A stretch of DNA of 64,000 bases, from assembly GCF_016862635.1 (NCBI RefSeq), contig NZ_BONI01000040.1, positions 1 to 64,000 of the forward strand, written 5' to 3'. The DNA is from Catellatospora coxensis. Lineage in GTDB: Bacteria > Actinomycetota > Actinomycetes > Mycobacteriales > Micromonosporaceae. The position numbers and the translations under genes are program-made. A model generated the notes under the pieces. It did not search any database and was not told the DNA's origin. It was given only the letters and a program-made list of their open reading frames with translations. Positions 1 through 9,800 of the stretch are shown one piece after another (the first letter of the stretch is position 1; the number at the start of each line of letters is the position of its first letter).

Positions 1-33
1 GTGCCGCGGGATCCTTTCCGGATCCCGCGGCAC
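1..33. terminator. Perfect 14-bp hairpin at the window edge
   Basis: Arms at 1-14 and 20-33 (GTGCCGCGGGATCC and its exact complement) enclose the loop TTTCC. It resembles the intrinsic terminators elsewhere in the window and probably ends a gene lying to the left. No T-run follows on the plus strand, so the direction is not certain. Confidence 0.6.
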
Positions 34-99
34 GCCGCTTTCGTCGGCCGGGCCTTCACGCGGTCACCTGGCCGTCCACGAGCGCGATCTGTAGCATCC

Positions 100-137
100 A
101 TAACCCGAACCCTCGTGATCCATAACCGAGGCGTTAT
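100..137. promoter_or_regulatory. Candidate LysR autoregulatory site
   Basis: ATAAC (122-126), six bases, then GTTAT (133-137) form a 16-bp dyad 17 bp before the LysR start codon. A further ATAACC lies at 100-105, 22 bp upstream. LysR regulators bind interrupted dyads of the T-N11-A kind. The same ATAAC-N6-GTTAT occurs at 2182-2197, before the divergent VOC gene. Binding is inferred. Confidence 0.55.
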
Positions 138-153
138 TCGGCGGGGAGACTGC

Positions 154-1080
154 GTGGAGCTGCGCGACATCGAGATCTTCCTGACGCTCGCCGAGGAGCT
201 GCACTTCGGCCGGACCGCCGAACGGCTGCACGTGTCGCAGGCGCGGGTGAGCCAGGCGATCAAGGTGCAGGAACGCCGGATCGGCGGGACGCTGTTCGAG
301 CGCACGAGCCGTGCGGTGACCCTGACGCCACTGGGCGAGCAGCTGCGGGACGACCTGCGCACCGGGTACGACGCGATCCGCAAGGGCCTGACACGGGCGG
401 CCGAATCGACCCGCGGGACGACCGGGACGGTACGGCTCGGCGTCATGGGAGTCGTCGGACACGAGATCCGCGATGTGATCGAGAGGTTCACGGCCGCCCA
501 TCCGGAGTGCGACGTGGCGTTGAGCGAGATCGTGTTCAGTGATCCGTTCTCCGCGCTGCGCGCCGGGGACCTCGATCTGATCCTGGTCTGGCGGCAGGTG
601 CGCGAACCCGACCTGACCGAAGGACCCGTCCTGCTCACCGAGGGCCGCCTGATGGGCGTATGGGCCGGGCACGAACTGGCGGACCGGTCCTCGGTGTCGA
701 TGGAGGACTTCGCCGGGCGCGTGGTCGCCCACTGCGCGTCACCCGCGCTCGAATACTGGATCGAGTCGATGGTGCCGCAGTCGACGCCGAGCGGCCGGCC
801 CGTGCTCCGCGGACCGGCCGTCACGACGTTCCACGAGGTGCTGACCCAGGTGGCGGGACGCCGGTGCGTCACGCCGATGAACGAGCACGGGCTGCACTAC
901 TTCTCGCACCCGGGCGTGGCATGGATCCCGGTCCACGACGCGCCGCTCACCGAATGGGCACTGGTGTGGCGCACCGACGACCTGCCTGCGCGGGCACAGG
1001 CCTTCGCAGAGGTCGCGGCTGCGGCAGGGCCCCGCGCGTACACCGCGCCGACCGGCGACCCCGCTCAGCCGCCCCGCTGA
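154..1080 (+). CDS. LysR-family transcriptional regulator
   Basis: A 308-aa LysR-type regulator. An N-terminal winged HTH occupies about residues 1-60 (FLTLAEELHFGRTAERLHVS, then a recognition helix around SQARVSQAIK and the wing LFERTSRAV). The rest is a periplasmic-binding-fold effector domain that starts with the usual G-x-V-R-L-G-V strand. The GTG at 154 is chosen because MELRDIEIFLTLAEE is the canonical family start and GGGGAG precedes it; an upstream in-frame extension has no LysR similarity. The likely targets are itself and the divergent VOC-GNAT pair, since both carry the same 16-bp dyad. The effector is unknown. Confidence 0.9.
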   Translation: MELRDIEIFLTLAEELHFGRTAERLHVSQARVSQAIKVQERRIGGTLFERTSRAVTLTPLGEQLRDDLRTGYDAIRKGLTRAAESTRGTTGTVRLGVMGVVGHEIRDVIERFTAAHPECDVALSEIVFSDPFSALRAGDLDLILVWRQVREPDLTEGPVLLTEGRLMGVWAGHELADRSSVSMEDFAGRVVAHCASPALEYWIESMVPQSTPSGRPVLRGPAVTTFHEVLTQVAGRRCVTPMNEHGLHYFSHPGVAWIPVHDAPLTEWALVWRTDDLPARAQAFAEVAAAAGPRAYTAPTGDPAQPPR

Positions 1081-1149
1081 CGACCCGTCACACGAACCGG
1101 CGGCCGACCGGCCCGCGCGCCGAGTGGCCGGTCTCCGTCCAGCCGGCGA

Positions 1150-1671
1150 TCATGCGGGTCGGCGGTGTCGGGCCGTGCCCCGGCCGACCGGTTCGGTGGT
1201 CTCGTAGTGGCGCAGTCGATCGTCGGAGTGCGTCAGCCGCATCCCGGCCTTCTCCATCACCCGTTGCGAGCCGACGTTCTCGTGGGCGGTGTCGGCGATC
1301 GCCCGGCGCACCCGGCCGGTGGCGAACGCGTACCGCAGCAGGCCGCGCAGCGCCTCGGTGGCGTAACCGCGCCCCTCGACCGCGGGCACCACCCCGTAGC
1401 CGAACTCGACCACCCCATGCTCGTCCGGCGGCCCGAAGAAGCCGATGCCACCGACGACCAGTTCGCTGTCGCGCGCCACGATCTGCAGCGGCCCGAACCA
1501 CGGCTCGGCCGCCGGGTGGGCGAGCGCCATCCGGGCGACGTCCTGGTCGTCGCCGCGCGGATAACCCGCCGACCACGGCTGTCCGGCCCGCTCCCCCGCC
1601 ACGACCGACCCTGCCTGCTCCGCGGTCAGCGGCCGCAGCCGCAACCGCTCGGTCTCGATCAACGCGACCAC
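1150..1671 (-). CDS. GNAT-family N-acetyltransferase (RimJ/RimL-like)
   Basis: A 173-aa GNAT acetyltransferase that should move acetyl from acetyl-CoA to an amine. It begins with the RimJ/RimL-type IETERLRLRPLT strand. The acetyl-CoA loop is V-x-x-x-x-x-G-R-G-Y-A-T-E-A (around VPAVEGRGYATEALRG), followed by the late N-x-x-S-x-R-V-M-E-K-A-G-M motif seen in ribosomal-protein acetyltransferases. The start is GTG, one base after the stop of the upstream VOC gene, so the two are co-transcribed and probably coupled. The last ten residues are low-complexity. The substrate cannot be told from sequence. Confidence 0.85.
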   Translation of the reverse strand: MVALIETERLRLRPLTAEQAGSVVAGERAGQPWSAGYPRGDDQDVARMALAHPAAEPWFGPLQIVARDSELVVGGIGFFGPPDEHGVVEFGYGVVPAVEGRGYATEALRGLLRYAFATGRVRRAIADTAHENVGSQRVMEKAGMRLTHSDDRLRHYETTEPVGRGTARHRRPA

Positions 1672-1672
1672 G

Positions 1673-2092
1673 TCACGCGCCGAGACCGTTGTCGGCCAGC
1701 CACTGCGGATCCGGTGCGACCGTCTGCAGCACCTCGACCAGCAGCCCGTCCGGTCCGGCGAGCTGGAATCGGCGCTGCCCCCACGGCTCGGTCACCAGCG
1801 GCATGACCATCTCCAACCCCGCCTCCGACAGGCGGGCGAATTCGGCGTCGACGTCGGCGACCAGGAACGCCAGCAGCGTGCCGACCACGTTCTTGCCGCG
1901 GGTCGCCGCGGGCCACGACGCGTGATCGCGCTGCACGAAGTCCAGGCTCAGGTTCGGGTGTTCACTGTGCTGGGTGTTGACGTACCAGCCGAGGTCGATG
2001 CCGACGGTGAAGCCGAAGTGCTCGGCGAACCACGCCGCGCTCACGGCCGGCGTCTGCGCCGCGACCGCCATACCCACCAGTGTGAACTTCAT
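1673..2092 (-). CDS. VOC-family (glyoxalase/bleomycin-resistance fold) protein
   Basis: A 139-aa single-chain VOC protein with two beta-alpha-beta-beta-beta units. The first spans roughly residues 1-60 (AVSAAWFAEHFGFTVGIDLG), the second about 70-125 (FLVADVDAEFARLSEAG and RRFQLAGPDGLLVEVLQ). The terminal GPDG-x-x-V-E-V strand carries the usual metal-ligand glutamate. Such proteins act as glyoxalases, dioxygenases, or drug-binding resistance proteins; which applies is unknown. It heads a two-gene unit with the GNAT gene. A LysR-type dyad lies 90 bp upstream. Confidence 0.85.
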   Translation of the reverse strand: MKFTLVGMAVAAQTPAVSAAWFAEHFGFTVGIDLGWYVNTQHSEHPNLSLDFVQRDHASWPAATRGKNVVGTLLAFLVADVDAEFARLSEAGLEMVMPLVTEPWGQRRFQLAGPDGLLVEVLQTVAPDPQWLADNGLGA

Positions 2093-2181
2093 GTGTGCCT
2101 CCTCGGGAAACCACGATCATGTGGTGCCTCCACGATCGCCGCCCGGCCGGCACTGATCAACGGCGAAGCCCGCAACGGCGG

Positions 2182-2197
2182 ATAACCGCTGGGTTAT
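2182..2197. promoter_or_regulatory. Second ATAAC-N6-GTTAT dyad (candidate LysR operator)
   Basis: ATAAC (2182-2186), CGCTGG, GTTAT (2193-2197) has the same arms and spacing as the dyad before the LysR gene at 122-137. It lies 90 bp upstream of the minus-strand VOC start, a normal distance for a LysR activation site. The rest of 2093-2645 holds a dispersed repeat and the leader of the secreted protein; I see no other gene there. Confidence 0.5.
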
Positions 2198-2212
2198 GGC
2201 GGTCCTGCGAAC

Positions 2213-2330
2213 ATCAAGCTCTGGTGGGGCGGGCGCGGCAGAATGCGAAAACGGTGCTGTCCGTCACGGGTGATCCGCTGCCGGTACAGACAGCCAGGTC
2301 ACGACGAATGCCGGGCAACCCCGACAGTGG
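2213..2330 (+). repeat. Dispersed direct repeat, copy 1
   Basis: About 115 bp matching 3681-3795 in the same orientation. A 30-bp block (2274-2303) is identical to 3739-3768, and the flanks match at most positions. The differences include many that would change amino acids, so this looks like a conserved nucleic-acid element rather than a duplicated gene. The two copies bracket the secreted-protein gene. Confidence 0.75.
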
Positions 2331-2645
2331 CCGCTGAACTGCGTCCACGGTCGCGTCGACCGTAACCGATCCCTAAGGTGCGCCGTGAGGTCAACGATCC
2401 GGCGTCGACCCGATCCCCTGGCGCACCGCTTACGAGGCGGACAGGTTGGCACGGCCGGGATCAGCCTCGACGCCGGGCATCTGCCGTGGTTCGAGCAGCC
2501 CGCGGCGTTCCGCGAGGCGGTCCGGCCTTCACGGGCGCACCTGACCCGAAGCCGCAGGTGTCCCATTGCGGACGTAGCCGGGACGGCCGAGACCGCAGCA
2601 CCCACCCTGGACCCCCCGCTCTCGTGGACTCTCCCGGAGGTCACC

Positions 2646-3458
2646 ATGGCCCGACCCCGCACCAGATCACTCGCCGTCATGCTCACCGCACTGGTCACCA
2701 CCGCGGTGGCCGTGCTCGTCCACCCGGCCGCCGCGCACGCCTACCCGTCGGGCTCGGGCTGGTCGGCGTACTGGTCCTACAACACCGCCAACGTGGCCCA
2801 CCTCGACGCGAAGATCCCGGGCGTCGACCTCCACGTCTTCGTCGACGACACCGACTCCGGCCACCGGTACCTCACCGGCCAGGTCTCCGACACGGCCGCC
2901 GACGGCAGCTGCGCCCGGGTCCAGATCCACGGCACGCTCACCGGCGGCCAGATCGAGTACACGGTGTGCGGCTCGGGCCTGAACCACCTGTTCGTCGACT
3001 TCACGTCGGCTGAGCCGCTGCTGTTCGTTGTGCAGCGCATCCCGAGCGGCAGCACGACCGTGGCCAGCGCCGCCGACATCCTGCTGCCCAGCCCGGCCAC
3101 CGACCCGGGTGTCGGCGCCGTCGGCACCAAGGCCGGCTGGTGGTACACCAGCAGTGTCTACTACAAGTTCGTCCTCGCCCGCAGCGGCGTCGAGGTCAAC
3201 GGAGCCGGGACGCACATCCCCAACCAGAACGCCCGGACCGTCGTCGCGCAGGTGCAGAACCTCAACTCGCTCGGCTGCGCGAGCGCGTCGCTGAGCGCGG
3301 GCATCACCAGCACCTCCCGCCAGGCCTGCGGCACCGGCACCGCCCAGCAGCTCGAACTGCCCATCGCGATCGGCAACATCAACGTCAACGCCTGCTGGCG
3401 GTCCTCGCTGTCCCTGAGCACCCGCTGCCTCACCACGAAGATCTACGCGCCGAACTGA
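2646..3458 (+). CDS. Secreted protein of unknown function
   Basis: A 270-aa exported protein. Residues 1-32 are a Sec signal peptide: MARPRTR, a hydrophobic core around LAVMLTALVTTAVAVLV, and cleavage near AAAHA-YPSG. The mature part is rich in Ser, Thr, Gly and aromatics, with five or six cysteines clustered at the C-terminus (GCASASL, QACGTG, NACWRSS, TRCLTT), suggesting disulfides. I recognise no catalytic motif. The ATG at 2646 is preceded by GGAGG and starts exactly at the signal peptide; the longer upstream reading has neither. It stands alone between two copies of a dispersed repeat. Confidence 0.8.
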   Translation: MARPRTRSLAVMLTALVTTAVAVLVHPAAAHAYPSGSGWSAYWSYNTANVAHLDAKIPGVDLHVFVDDTDSGHRYLTGQVSDTAADGSCARVQIHGTLTGGQIEYTVCGSGLNHLFVDFTSAEPLLFVVQRIPSGSTTVASAADILLPSPATDPGVGAVGTKAGWWYTSSVYYKFVLARSGVEVNGAGTHIPNQNARTVVAQVQNLNSLGCASASLSAGITSTSRQACGTGTAQQLELPIAIGNINVNACWRSSLSLSTRCLTTKIYAPN

Positions 3459-3680
3459 GCGTGCCGCACCGGCCCCGCGCCGCGGAGGACAGCGCGTTCA
3501 CCGCGGCGCGGGCCGAGGCCGCCGGGTGAGACCTGAATCCGTTCCGGCTTGCCTGGACCTCACACCTCTTCACCGAGCAGCCGTCACCACTCGGCGATGA
3601 GAGGGTGACCGCGCTCGGCCCGGAACACGCGCCACCGGACCGCCCCGTCGCACCGCATGGGACCAGGTGTTTCGCATCCA

Positions 3681-3795
3681 AGATCAAAGTGGGCCCGGCG
3701 CAGCAGAATGCGAAATCGGTTCTGGCCGTCGCTGGTGGTCCGCTGCCGGTACAGACAGCCAGGTCACGGCGTTCGCCGGGCACCCTGGACAAGGG
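3681..3795 (+). repeat. Dispersed direct repeat, copy 2
   Basis: Partner of 2213-2330, with the 30-bp identical core at 3739-3768. It lies in the 440-bp gap between the secreted protein and hsdM. That gap otherwise holds only the hairpin at 3808-3842; I see no convincing gene in it. Confidence 0.75.
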
Positions 3796-3807
3796 TCGAT
3801 GATCCGC

Positions 3808-3842
3808 TCCTGAGCGCGGCGCTATACGCGGCGCGCTCAGGA
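3808..3842. terminator. Hairpin downstream of hsdM
   Basis: TCCTGAGCGCG (3808-3818) pairs with CGCGCTCAGGA (3832-3842) across a 13-nt loop. It lies 57 bp past the hsdM stop and is the likely end of the minus-strand hsdR-hsdS-hsdM transcript. Confidence 0.55.
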
Positions 3843-3898
3843 CGGTCTTATGATCGAGGCACCAGGTCGCTGACTCTGCCCGCAGCTTTCGGCAACAG

Positions 3899-5461
3899 TT
3901 ACTGCTCAGCCAGCTCGCCAACTGTCGACTCGTCGACGTCTACCTCACCCAGAGCATCCGCGATGGCGGCGAACTCGTCCAGGGCGGCCTGGAGGTCGTC
4001 GACGATCTCGCGGGCGATCACCGCTGGGGGCAGGAGGCTGTCGCCGTCCTCCAGCGCTGGGTCCTTGAGCCAGGCGATGTCGAGGTCGACCCTGTCACGT
4101 TTGAGTAGCTCGTCGATGGTGAACGCCTTGAACCGCTCGGTCTCAACGCGCTCGCTGTGGGGCTTGCCCGGCTGGTACGCGGCGACGAAGTCGTCGAGGT
4201 GCGCGCGGCGCAGCGGCCGGGTCTTGAGGGTGAAGTGCTCGCCGACGCGGAAGTCGTACACCCACAGTTTCGAGGTCCACGGCTTGCCATCCGTGCGGGG
4301 ATTCTTTTTATCGAAGAACAGCACGTTGGCCTTTACCCCGCCGGCGTAGAAGATCCCGGTCGGCAGCCGCAGCAGCGTGTGGACGTCGAACTCCTTGAGC
4401 AGGCGCCGCCGGATGGCCTCCCCGGCACCGCCATCGGTCAGCACGTTGTCTGGAAGAACCACCGCTGCCCGTCCGTCGATCCTCAGTACGGACATGATGT
4501 GCTGCACGAAGTTGAGCTGCTTGTTGGTAGTGGTCGAGCGGAAGTCGGTGCGGTCGTAGGAGATGTCCTCCTTGTCAAGCCGCCCGTCCGTGCCGTAAAC
4601 GGTGATCGATGACTTCTTGCCAAACGGCGGATTGGCAAGCACCAGGGACACCCGCTCGTCGCCCGCCGGCTGCTTGGCCAGCGCGTCGCGCACGTCGATC
4701 AGCGACGGGCCGTCGCTCGTGCCGACCCCGTGCAGGATCATGTTCATCGCGGCCAGGCGGGCGGTGCCCGGAACCAGCTCAACCCCGCGGATCGCGCCGC
4801 TGGACAGGCGGTCCTGCTGCGCCTTGGTCATGCGGCCGCGATACTCATGCGCGATGTGCGCGTGCGCGGCGATCAGGAAACCGCCAGTGCCGCATGCCGG
4901 GTCCAGGATCGTGTCATCTGGCGTGGGTTGGGTGACCGCGACCATCGCGTCGATCAGCGCGCGCGGAGTAAAGTACTGGCCAGCGCCGGTCTTGATGTCC
5001 TCCGCGCCCTTGGCGAGCAGGCCTTCGTACGCGTCGCCCTTAATGTCGACTCCGGCGGCGGCCCATTCCTGCCTGCCGATCAGATCGACAGCGAGCTTCT
5101 GCAGCTTCGCCGGATCGGTGATCTTGTTCTGTGCCTTGGCAAAGATCGTGCCGAGGTTGGTGCGCGGATGCTTCGCCAGCTCGATGAGGACATGCCGGTA
5201 GTGCCGCTCCAGCTCGTCGCCCTTCTTCGCGACCAGCGACGCCCAGTCCAGGTTCTCGGGAACGACCCGCTTGGGGCGATCGCTCAGGTCGCTTTGGTAC
5301 TGCTCGTCGGCGATCTTCAGGAAGAGCAAGTAGGAGAGCTGCTCCACGTAATCGATCGTCGACAGGCCATCGTCGCGCAGCACCGTGCAGTAGTTCCACA
5401 GCTTCGTGACAAGGGAGTTTGTCTCAGCCTGAGCGGAGGCGGTGGTCGTCTCGATGGTCAC
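3899..5461 (-). CDS. hsdM: Type I restriction-modification methyltransferase subunit HsdM
   Basis: A 520-aa N6-adenine methyltransferase subunit of a type I R-M complex; with HsdS it methylates the recognition site, and with HsdR it forms the restriction complex. An N-terminal helical HsdM domain covers about residues 15-145. The catalytic domain follows, with the GQYFTPR signature (161-167), SAM-binding motif DPACGTGGF (187-195) and catalytic NPPF (277-280). Length and motif order are normal for an active enzyme. The start is GTG, overlapping the hsdS stop by 4 nt. It is the last gene of the operon. The gene order R-S-M differs from the common R-M-S. Confidence 0.95.
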   Translation of the reverse strand: MTIETTTASAQAETNSLVTKLWNYCTVLRDDGLSTIDYVEQLSYLLFLKIADEQYQSDLSDRPKRVVPENLDWASLVAKKGDELERHYRHVLIELAKHPRTNLGTIFAKAQNKITDPAKLQKLAVDLIGRQEWAAAGVDIKGDAYEGLLAKGAEDIKTGAGQYFTPRALIDAMVAVTQPTPDDTILDPACGTGGFLIAAHAHIAHEYRGRMTKAQQDRLSSGAIRGVELVPGTARLAAMNMILHGVGTSDGPSLIDVRDALAKQPAGDERVSLVLANPPFGKKSSITVYGTDGRLDKEDISYDRTDFRSTTTNKQLNFVQHIMSVLRIDGRAAVVLPDNVLTDGGAGEAIRRRLLKEFDVHTLLRLPTGIFYAGGVKANVLFFDKKNPRTDGKPWTSKLWVYDFRVGEHFTLKTRPLRRAHLDDFVAAYQPGKPHSERVETERFKAFTIDELLKRDRVDLDIAWLKDPALEDGDSLLPPAVIAREIVDDLQAALDEFAAIADALGEVDVDESTVGELAEQ

Positions 5462-6861
5462 AGTGGGAGCTCTTCCTGAATACCGGCGGATACCTGCCTG
5501 GTCTGCCTTGGTGGTGTAGTAGATGTCGTGGCGGAGGTCCTGCGAGGCCGGGTTGCCTTCGGGCGGCTCATCCGTTCAGTCTCAAGGCGCTTGAGCAGTA
5601 TCGAGGCAGGTTCATCCGACGGGTCCTGCGGGAGGACCTTGCCAGCGAGAGTCTTGGCGAGAAGGGCTCGACGCAAGTGCTGTGACCTGCGTGTAGCCCT
5701 CCGTGTGGCGGCTGCCAAACGGTTAGCGGCGGCGAAATGCTCCGACGCGATCTTGACAATTTCAGCCTGCACGTCGAGTGGCGGCACTGGGATGTCAAGC
5801 AACTCAAGGATGCGCTGATTTACCTTATAGATTCCCGCAGTCGTGCGTGCCTTGGATTCGATTTGTTCCCGAACAGTCGGGGAATCCCATACGAACGCGA
5901 GGTACTCAGGATTAATCGCGCGCGAATCTGGGCGTACGCGAATCATGGTGTCCGGGAACGCGACCGGATCTGGATCATCGACCACAAGTGCACCTCGCGC
6001 CACGAGGCGGAGCGAGCCGTTGCCTCGGCTTACCATGAAATCGCCCCGGTTGATTAGGAAAGGCCTTGCATCTTCTTCATGCCACGCGCCGCCCTTCCGT
6101 GCTGTAAGGTCTAGAACCCGATCCCTGATCGCCGTTAGTCGCAGTACGGGAAATCCTTCATCATCGGTCGGCACCGAGCGACCGTTGACGAGCGGTGAGG
6201 CAAGAAGTTCGTGGAGCTTACGGGTCGATGAGAGCCACGGTTCAAGAAGCTTACGTCGTCGTGCATTGTCGTAGGACAACATCCACTTTCGGGCGGAGTT
6301 GACATAGGCGTCGGCTGCCATGAGCCGTGATAGCTGGCCGTCAAGAGCCTCGACGATGCGGCGCTGTTCAGCGAGAGGTGCGAGGAGGATTTCGATGCTT
6401 GCCAATGCGTCTTGTGAAATGTTGCGCATTGAATCCTGGGCACCGGTCGCCTTCGCTGAGATCTGCGCTCGGACCCACGGAGACGAGAGCATGTAGACGA
6501 GCCAACGACGGTCTATCTCCGAGCATGGGATCAAACGGAGACTCTTATCTGAGAGCAGTAAACGTGGGCGACATTGCCCGACTAGGACAGGTGCGCCGAC
6601 GTAAGCCTCCGTGTTGGCTCGGCTTACCAGGACATCGCCGGGCCGAATTTCGTATCGCGGATCTGGTTGACGGTGCGCAGGAACGGCCTTGTTTTCTTGT
6701 TCGTCGAATTCTCCCCAAGTCATGGCGCTGACCTTGATGATTCCCCACTCGTCCGCTTCTGCGCGTCGCGGCTCGCAGGTGTAGGACTTTCCGGCTTCAA
6801 TTCCGAGGAGAAGGTCACCGAGTCGGATACGTATCCACCCGTCCGGGAGTTCCACGCTCAA
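5458..6861 (-). CDS. hsdS: Type I R-M specificity subunit HsdS
   Basis: A 467-aa DNA-specificity subunit with two target-recognition domains, about residues 1-150 and 215-360. Each is followed by a conserved helix: LAPLAEQRRIVEALD near 160-175, and PPLDVQAEIVKIASEHF near 350-370. The two domains would read the halves of a bipartite site. The C-terminal tail from about 405 is basic and low-complexity. The start is taken as TTG at 6861, giving a TTGA overlap with the hsdR stop; a GTG two codons later is the alternative. Base composition is visibly less GC-rich than the neighbours, especially around 5740-6350, as expected for a horizontally shuffled subunit. Confidence 0.93.
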   Translation of the reverse strand: MSVELPDGWIRIRLGDLLLGIEAGKSYTCEPRRAEADEWGIIKVSAMTWGEFDEQENKAVPAHRQPDPRYEIRPGDVLVSRANTEAYVGAPVLVGQCRPRLLLSDKSLRLIPCSEIDRRWLVYMLSSPWVRAQISAKATGAQDSMRNISQDALASIEILLAPLAEQRRIVEALDGQLSRLMAADAYVNSARKWMLSYDNARRRKLLEPWLSSTRKLHELLASPLVNGRSVPTDDEGFPVLRLTAIRDRVLDLTARKGGAWHEEDARPFLINRGDFMVSRGNGSLRLVARGALVVDDPDPVAFPDTMIRVRPDSRAINPEYLAFVWDSPTVREQIESKARTTAGIYKVNQRILELLDIPVPPLDVQAEIVKIASEHFAAANRLAAATRRATRRSQHLRRALLAKTLAGKVLPQDPSDEPASILLKRLETERMSRPKATRPRRTSATTSTTPPRQTRQVSAGIQEELPL

Positions 6862-9800
6862 GCTAGTTCTCTATCCATCTCGGCGATCAAGGCGCGAGCG
6901 CGGTCCCGGCCGAAGCACCTGACTAGGCCAGCTTGGCCGCCGCGCTCGGTGAAGGGTACGCCACGGACGTCTTCGACTGAGATCCCCACACCGATGGCGA
7001 CCGTGTCGCGGATCTGCTCCAGCCACCACACCTGGTCGGCCGTGAACTCGGCCCCCGCCTGCCTCTGGCGGAGCAACCAGCCCGCAAAGCGTTCCTCGAC
7101 TGCGCTGCGATAGGGCTTGAGCTCGATGTCCAGACCGAGCTCGTAGCGGATCAGGCTGACCAGGTCGGGCAGCTGTGCGTTTCCCCTGGGTGATGCGACT
7201 GACTTGCCGAGGGTCTCGTACGCGTCCCACAGGATGTCCGGGGTCCATGCATGCGGTGGTCTGCGGATGCGTGCGGCTATCTCGGTGAGCTTGTCGAGCG
7301 CGTCGCGCCCGCCGCCGCGAGCGGCGGTCAGGACTTGGATCGCGGTGATCTCGTCGCGGTGCTCGGTCAGGTAGGCGCGCCAGGAATGTACCGTCGAGGC
7401 GGCGCGCTCTTCCCTGGGCACCTCTACGAGGCTGATGACCTCGTCCTTGCTGGTCTCGTCGTAGGTGATGTCGTGGTCGCGGCGGATCTCGAGGATGCGG
7501 GCGCGCAGCGGCGGGTTGCCGGTCAGTGGGGCGATCGCGTCCTCGACGAGCTTGCGGGCGGCGGCTGGCCCGCCCTTCGCGTCGGCCTGTTCCTGCCGGT
7601 CGGGGTCGATCGCAGCGACGATGCCGCGGGCGATCTCGGCGATGGTCACGCCGTTGCCGACGGTGGCCAGCTCCTGTCGTTCGGCTGGGCTGATCTGGTG
7701 GTTGAGGCGGGCGAGTCGGCCAGCGAGCGCGGCGGCCTCGGTTTCGTTGATTGCTTTGGTCGCGCATTTCTGGAGCAGCTTTTCGAGGCTGATCTGCTTC
7801 TCGCTGGCGGCCGTCAGGGGTTTGGCGTCGACCAGCGGGGAGTCGGTGACCCCGACCGCGTCCAGCAGGATGAAGCGGTCCTTGGCGATCCCGGCGCCTG
7901 CTCCGGGGGTGACCTCGCGCAGCTCGTCGGGGTCGAGGGTGCGGGCGCCGCGGCCCTTCATCTGCTCGAAGAGCACCGCGCTGCGCACGGCCCGCAGGAA
8001 GATCACGCACTCCAGGGCACGCACATCGGTCCCGGTCGCGATCATGTCTACCGTCACCGCGATACGAAGCGCGGCGTCGTGACGCAGGTCGTTGATGAGC
8101 GTGTCCGGGTTCTTGCCAGCAGCACGGACCTTGTAGGTGATCTTCGTGGCGAAGTCGTCACCTTCCCCGAAGACCAGCTTGGCGTGGCGAAGCACGTCCT
8201 CGGCATGGTTGTCGTCCGCCGCGAAGATGAGCGTCTTGGGCAGCACCTTCCGATCGGGGAACCAGCGCCGCCAGTTGTCCCGGTAGGTCGTGAGCACGGT
8301 GCGGATGTGATCCTCGGCGATGACCGAGCGCCCGAGCTGCCGGTTGGTGTAGACGAAGTCCTCGTCAAGCTGCTCCAGACGCTGGGCACGGGTCTTGCGG
8401 TTACGGACCTTGACCGTGGTGCCCTCGTCGATCAGCGAACCCTGCGACCCGATCTTGGTCGACAGGCGCACCACGTCGAAGTCGACGTTCACGCCATCGG
8501 CGACCGCCATCTCGTAGGTGTACTCGGAGACCAGGTTCTGATGGAAGAACCCGAGGGTCTGCTTCGTCGGGGTCGCCGTAAGGCCGACGATGTAGGCGTC
8601 GAAGTAGTCCAGCACGCCTCGCCACAGCCCGTAGATCGAGCGATGGCACTCGTCCACGATGATCATGTCAAAGGACTCGGGTGGCACCCGCGGGTTGTAC
8701 TCGACCGAAACCGGCGCGTCGTTCTCGTAGTCCAGGCCGTCGGCGGTCGTGTCCTCGGCGTCGTCGGCCGCGTCGTCGTTGACCACGGCCTCCCCGCGCA
8801 GCAGCCCGTACATCTTCTGGATCGTGCAGATCAGCACGCTGGAGGACTCCTGGACCTGGTCGCCGGCCAGGCGCTCCACGTTGTAGAGCTCGCTGAACTT
8901 GCGCCCGTCGTCGGGGGTGACGTAGTTGCGGAACTCGCCGAGCGCTTGGCGGCCCAGGTTGTTGCGGTCGACCAGGAACAGCACCCGCTTGGCCTTGCCG
9001 TGCTTGAGCAGGCGGTACGTCTCGGTGACCGCGGTGAACGTCTTGCCCGCACCGGTCGCCATCTGGATCAGGCCGCGAGGCAGGTCATTGGCGAGGGACG
9101 CTTCCAGCCCGGTGATCGCATCGATCTGCGCCTGGCGCAGCCCGCTGGTCTCCAGCGTGGGCATCGACTTCAGCCGCGCCCGATAGGTAGGTGCGTCCGG
9201 TTCCTCGTCAGCCTGGCGCATCCATCCGGCGACCGTCTCCGGGCGGTGGAAGGAGAACACCTCACGGGTGCGGGCAGACGGATCCAGACGGTTGAGGAAT
9301 ACGGTCTCCGTCCCGGTGGTCGCGTACCGGAATGCGAAGGGCTCCGACTTTCGCCACACCGCGAACGAATGCTCCTTCAGGACACCTCCGGCATAGCGGG
9401 CGTTCTGCTTCTGCGCCGCGGTGAGCGTCTCGCCTTCCCGCTTGGCCTCGATGACCCCGACGATCTTGCCGCCGACGTAGAGCACGTAGTCGGCCGGGCC
9501 TGAGGCCAGCCGGAACTCGCGGACCGCTACTCCGCGCCCGGCCATGGGGTTGAGTTCGCCCATGTCCTGGACCAGCCAGCCGGCCTGGGCGAGCATTCTG
9601 TCGATCACCCGGCGCGCCTGGACCTCGTTGAGCGGCGCGGGCCGCAGCGCCCGCTCGACGATCGTCTCCCGGTCCTTCGAGCTGACCTTGTTCGGCTGGT
9701 CCTTGAGCACGTTGAAGGACATCTGCTGCGCTGCTTGCAGCGCCGCCAGCTCGGCCAGCAGCGCCGCATTCTGCGCGCGCAGCTCCTCATGCCGTGAGCG

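Noticed and set aside
2095-3802. The two ~115-bp repeats as a duplicated small gene
   Set aside because: Both carry an open frame with shared residues PLPVQTARSRR, but starts do not align and most differences would change the amino acid.
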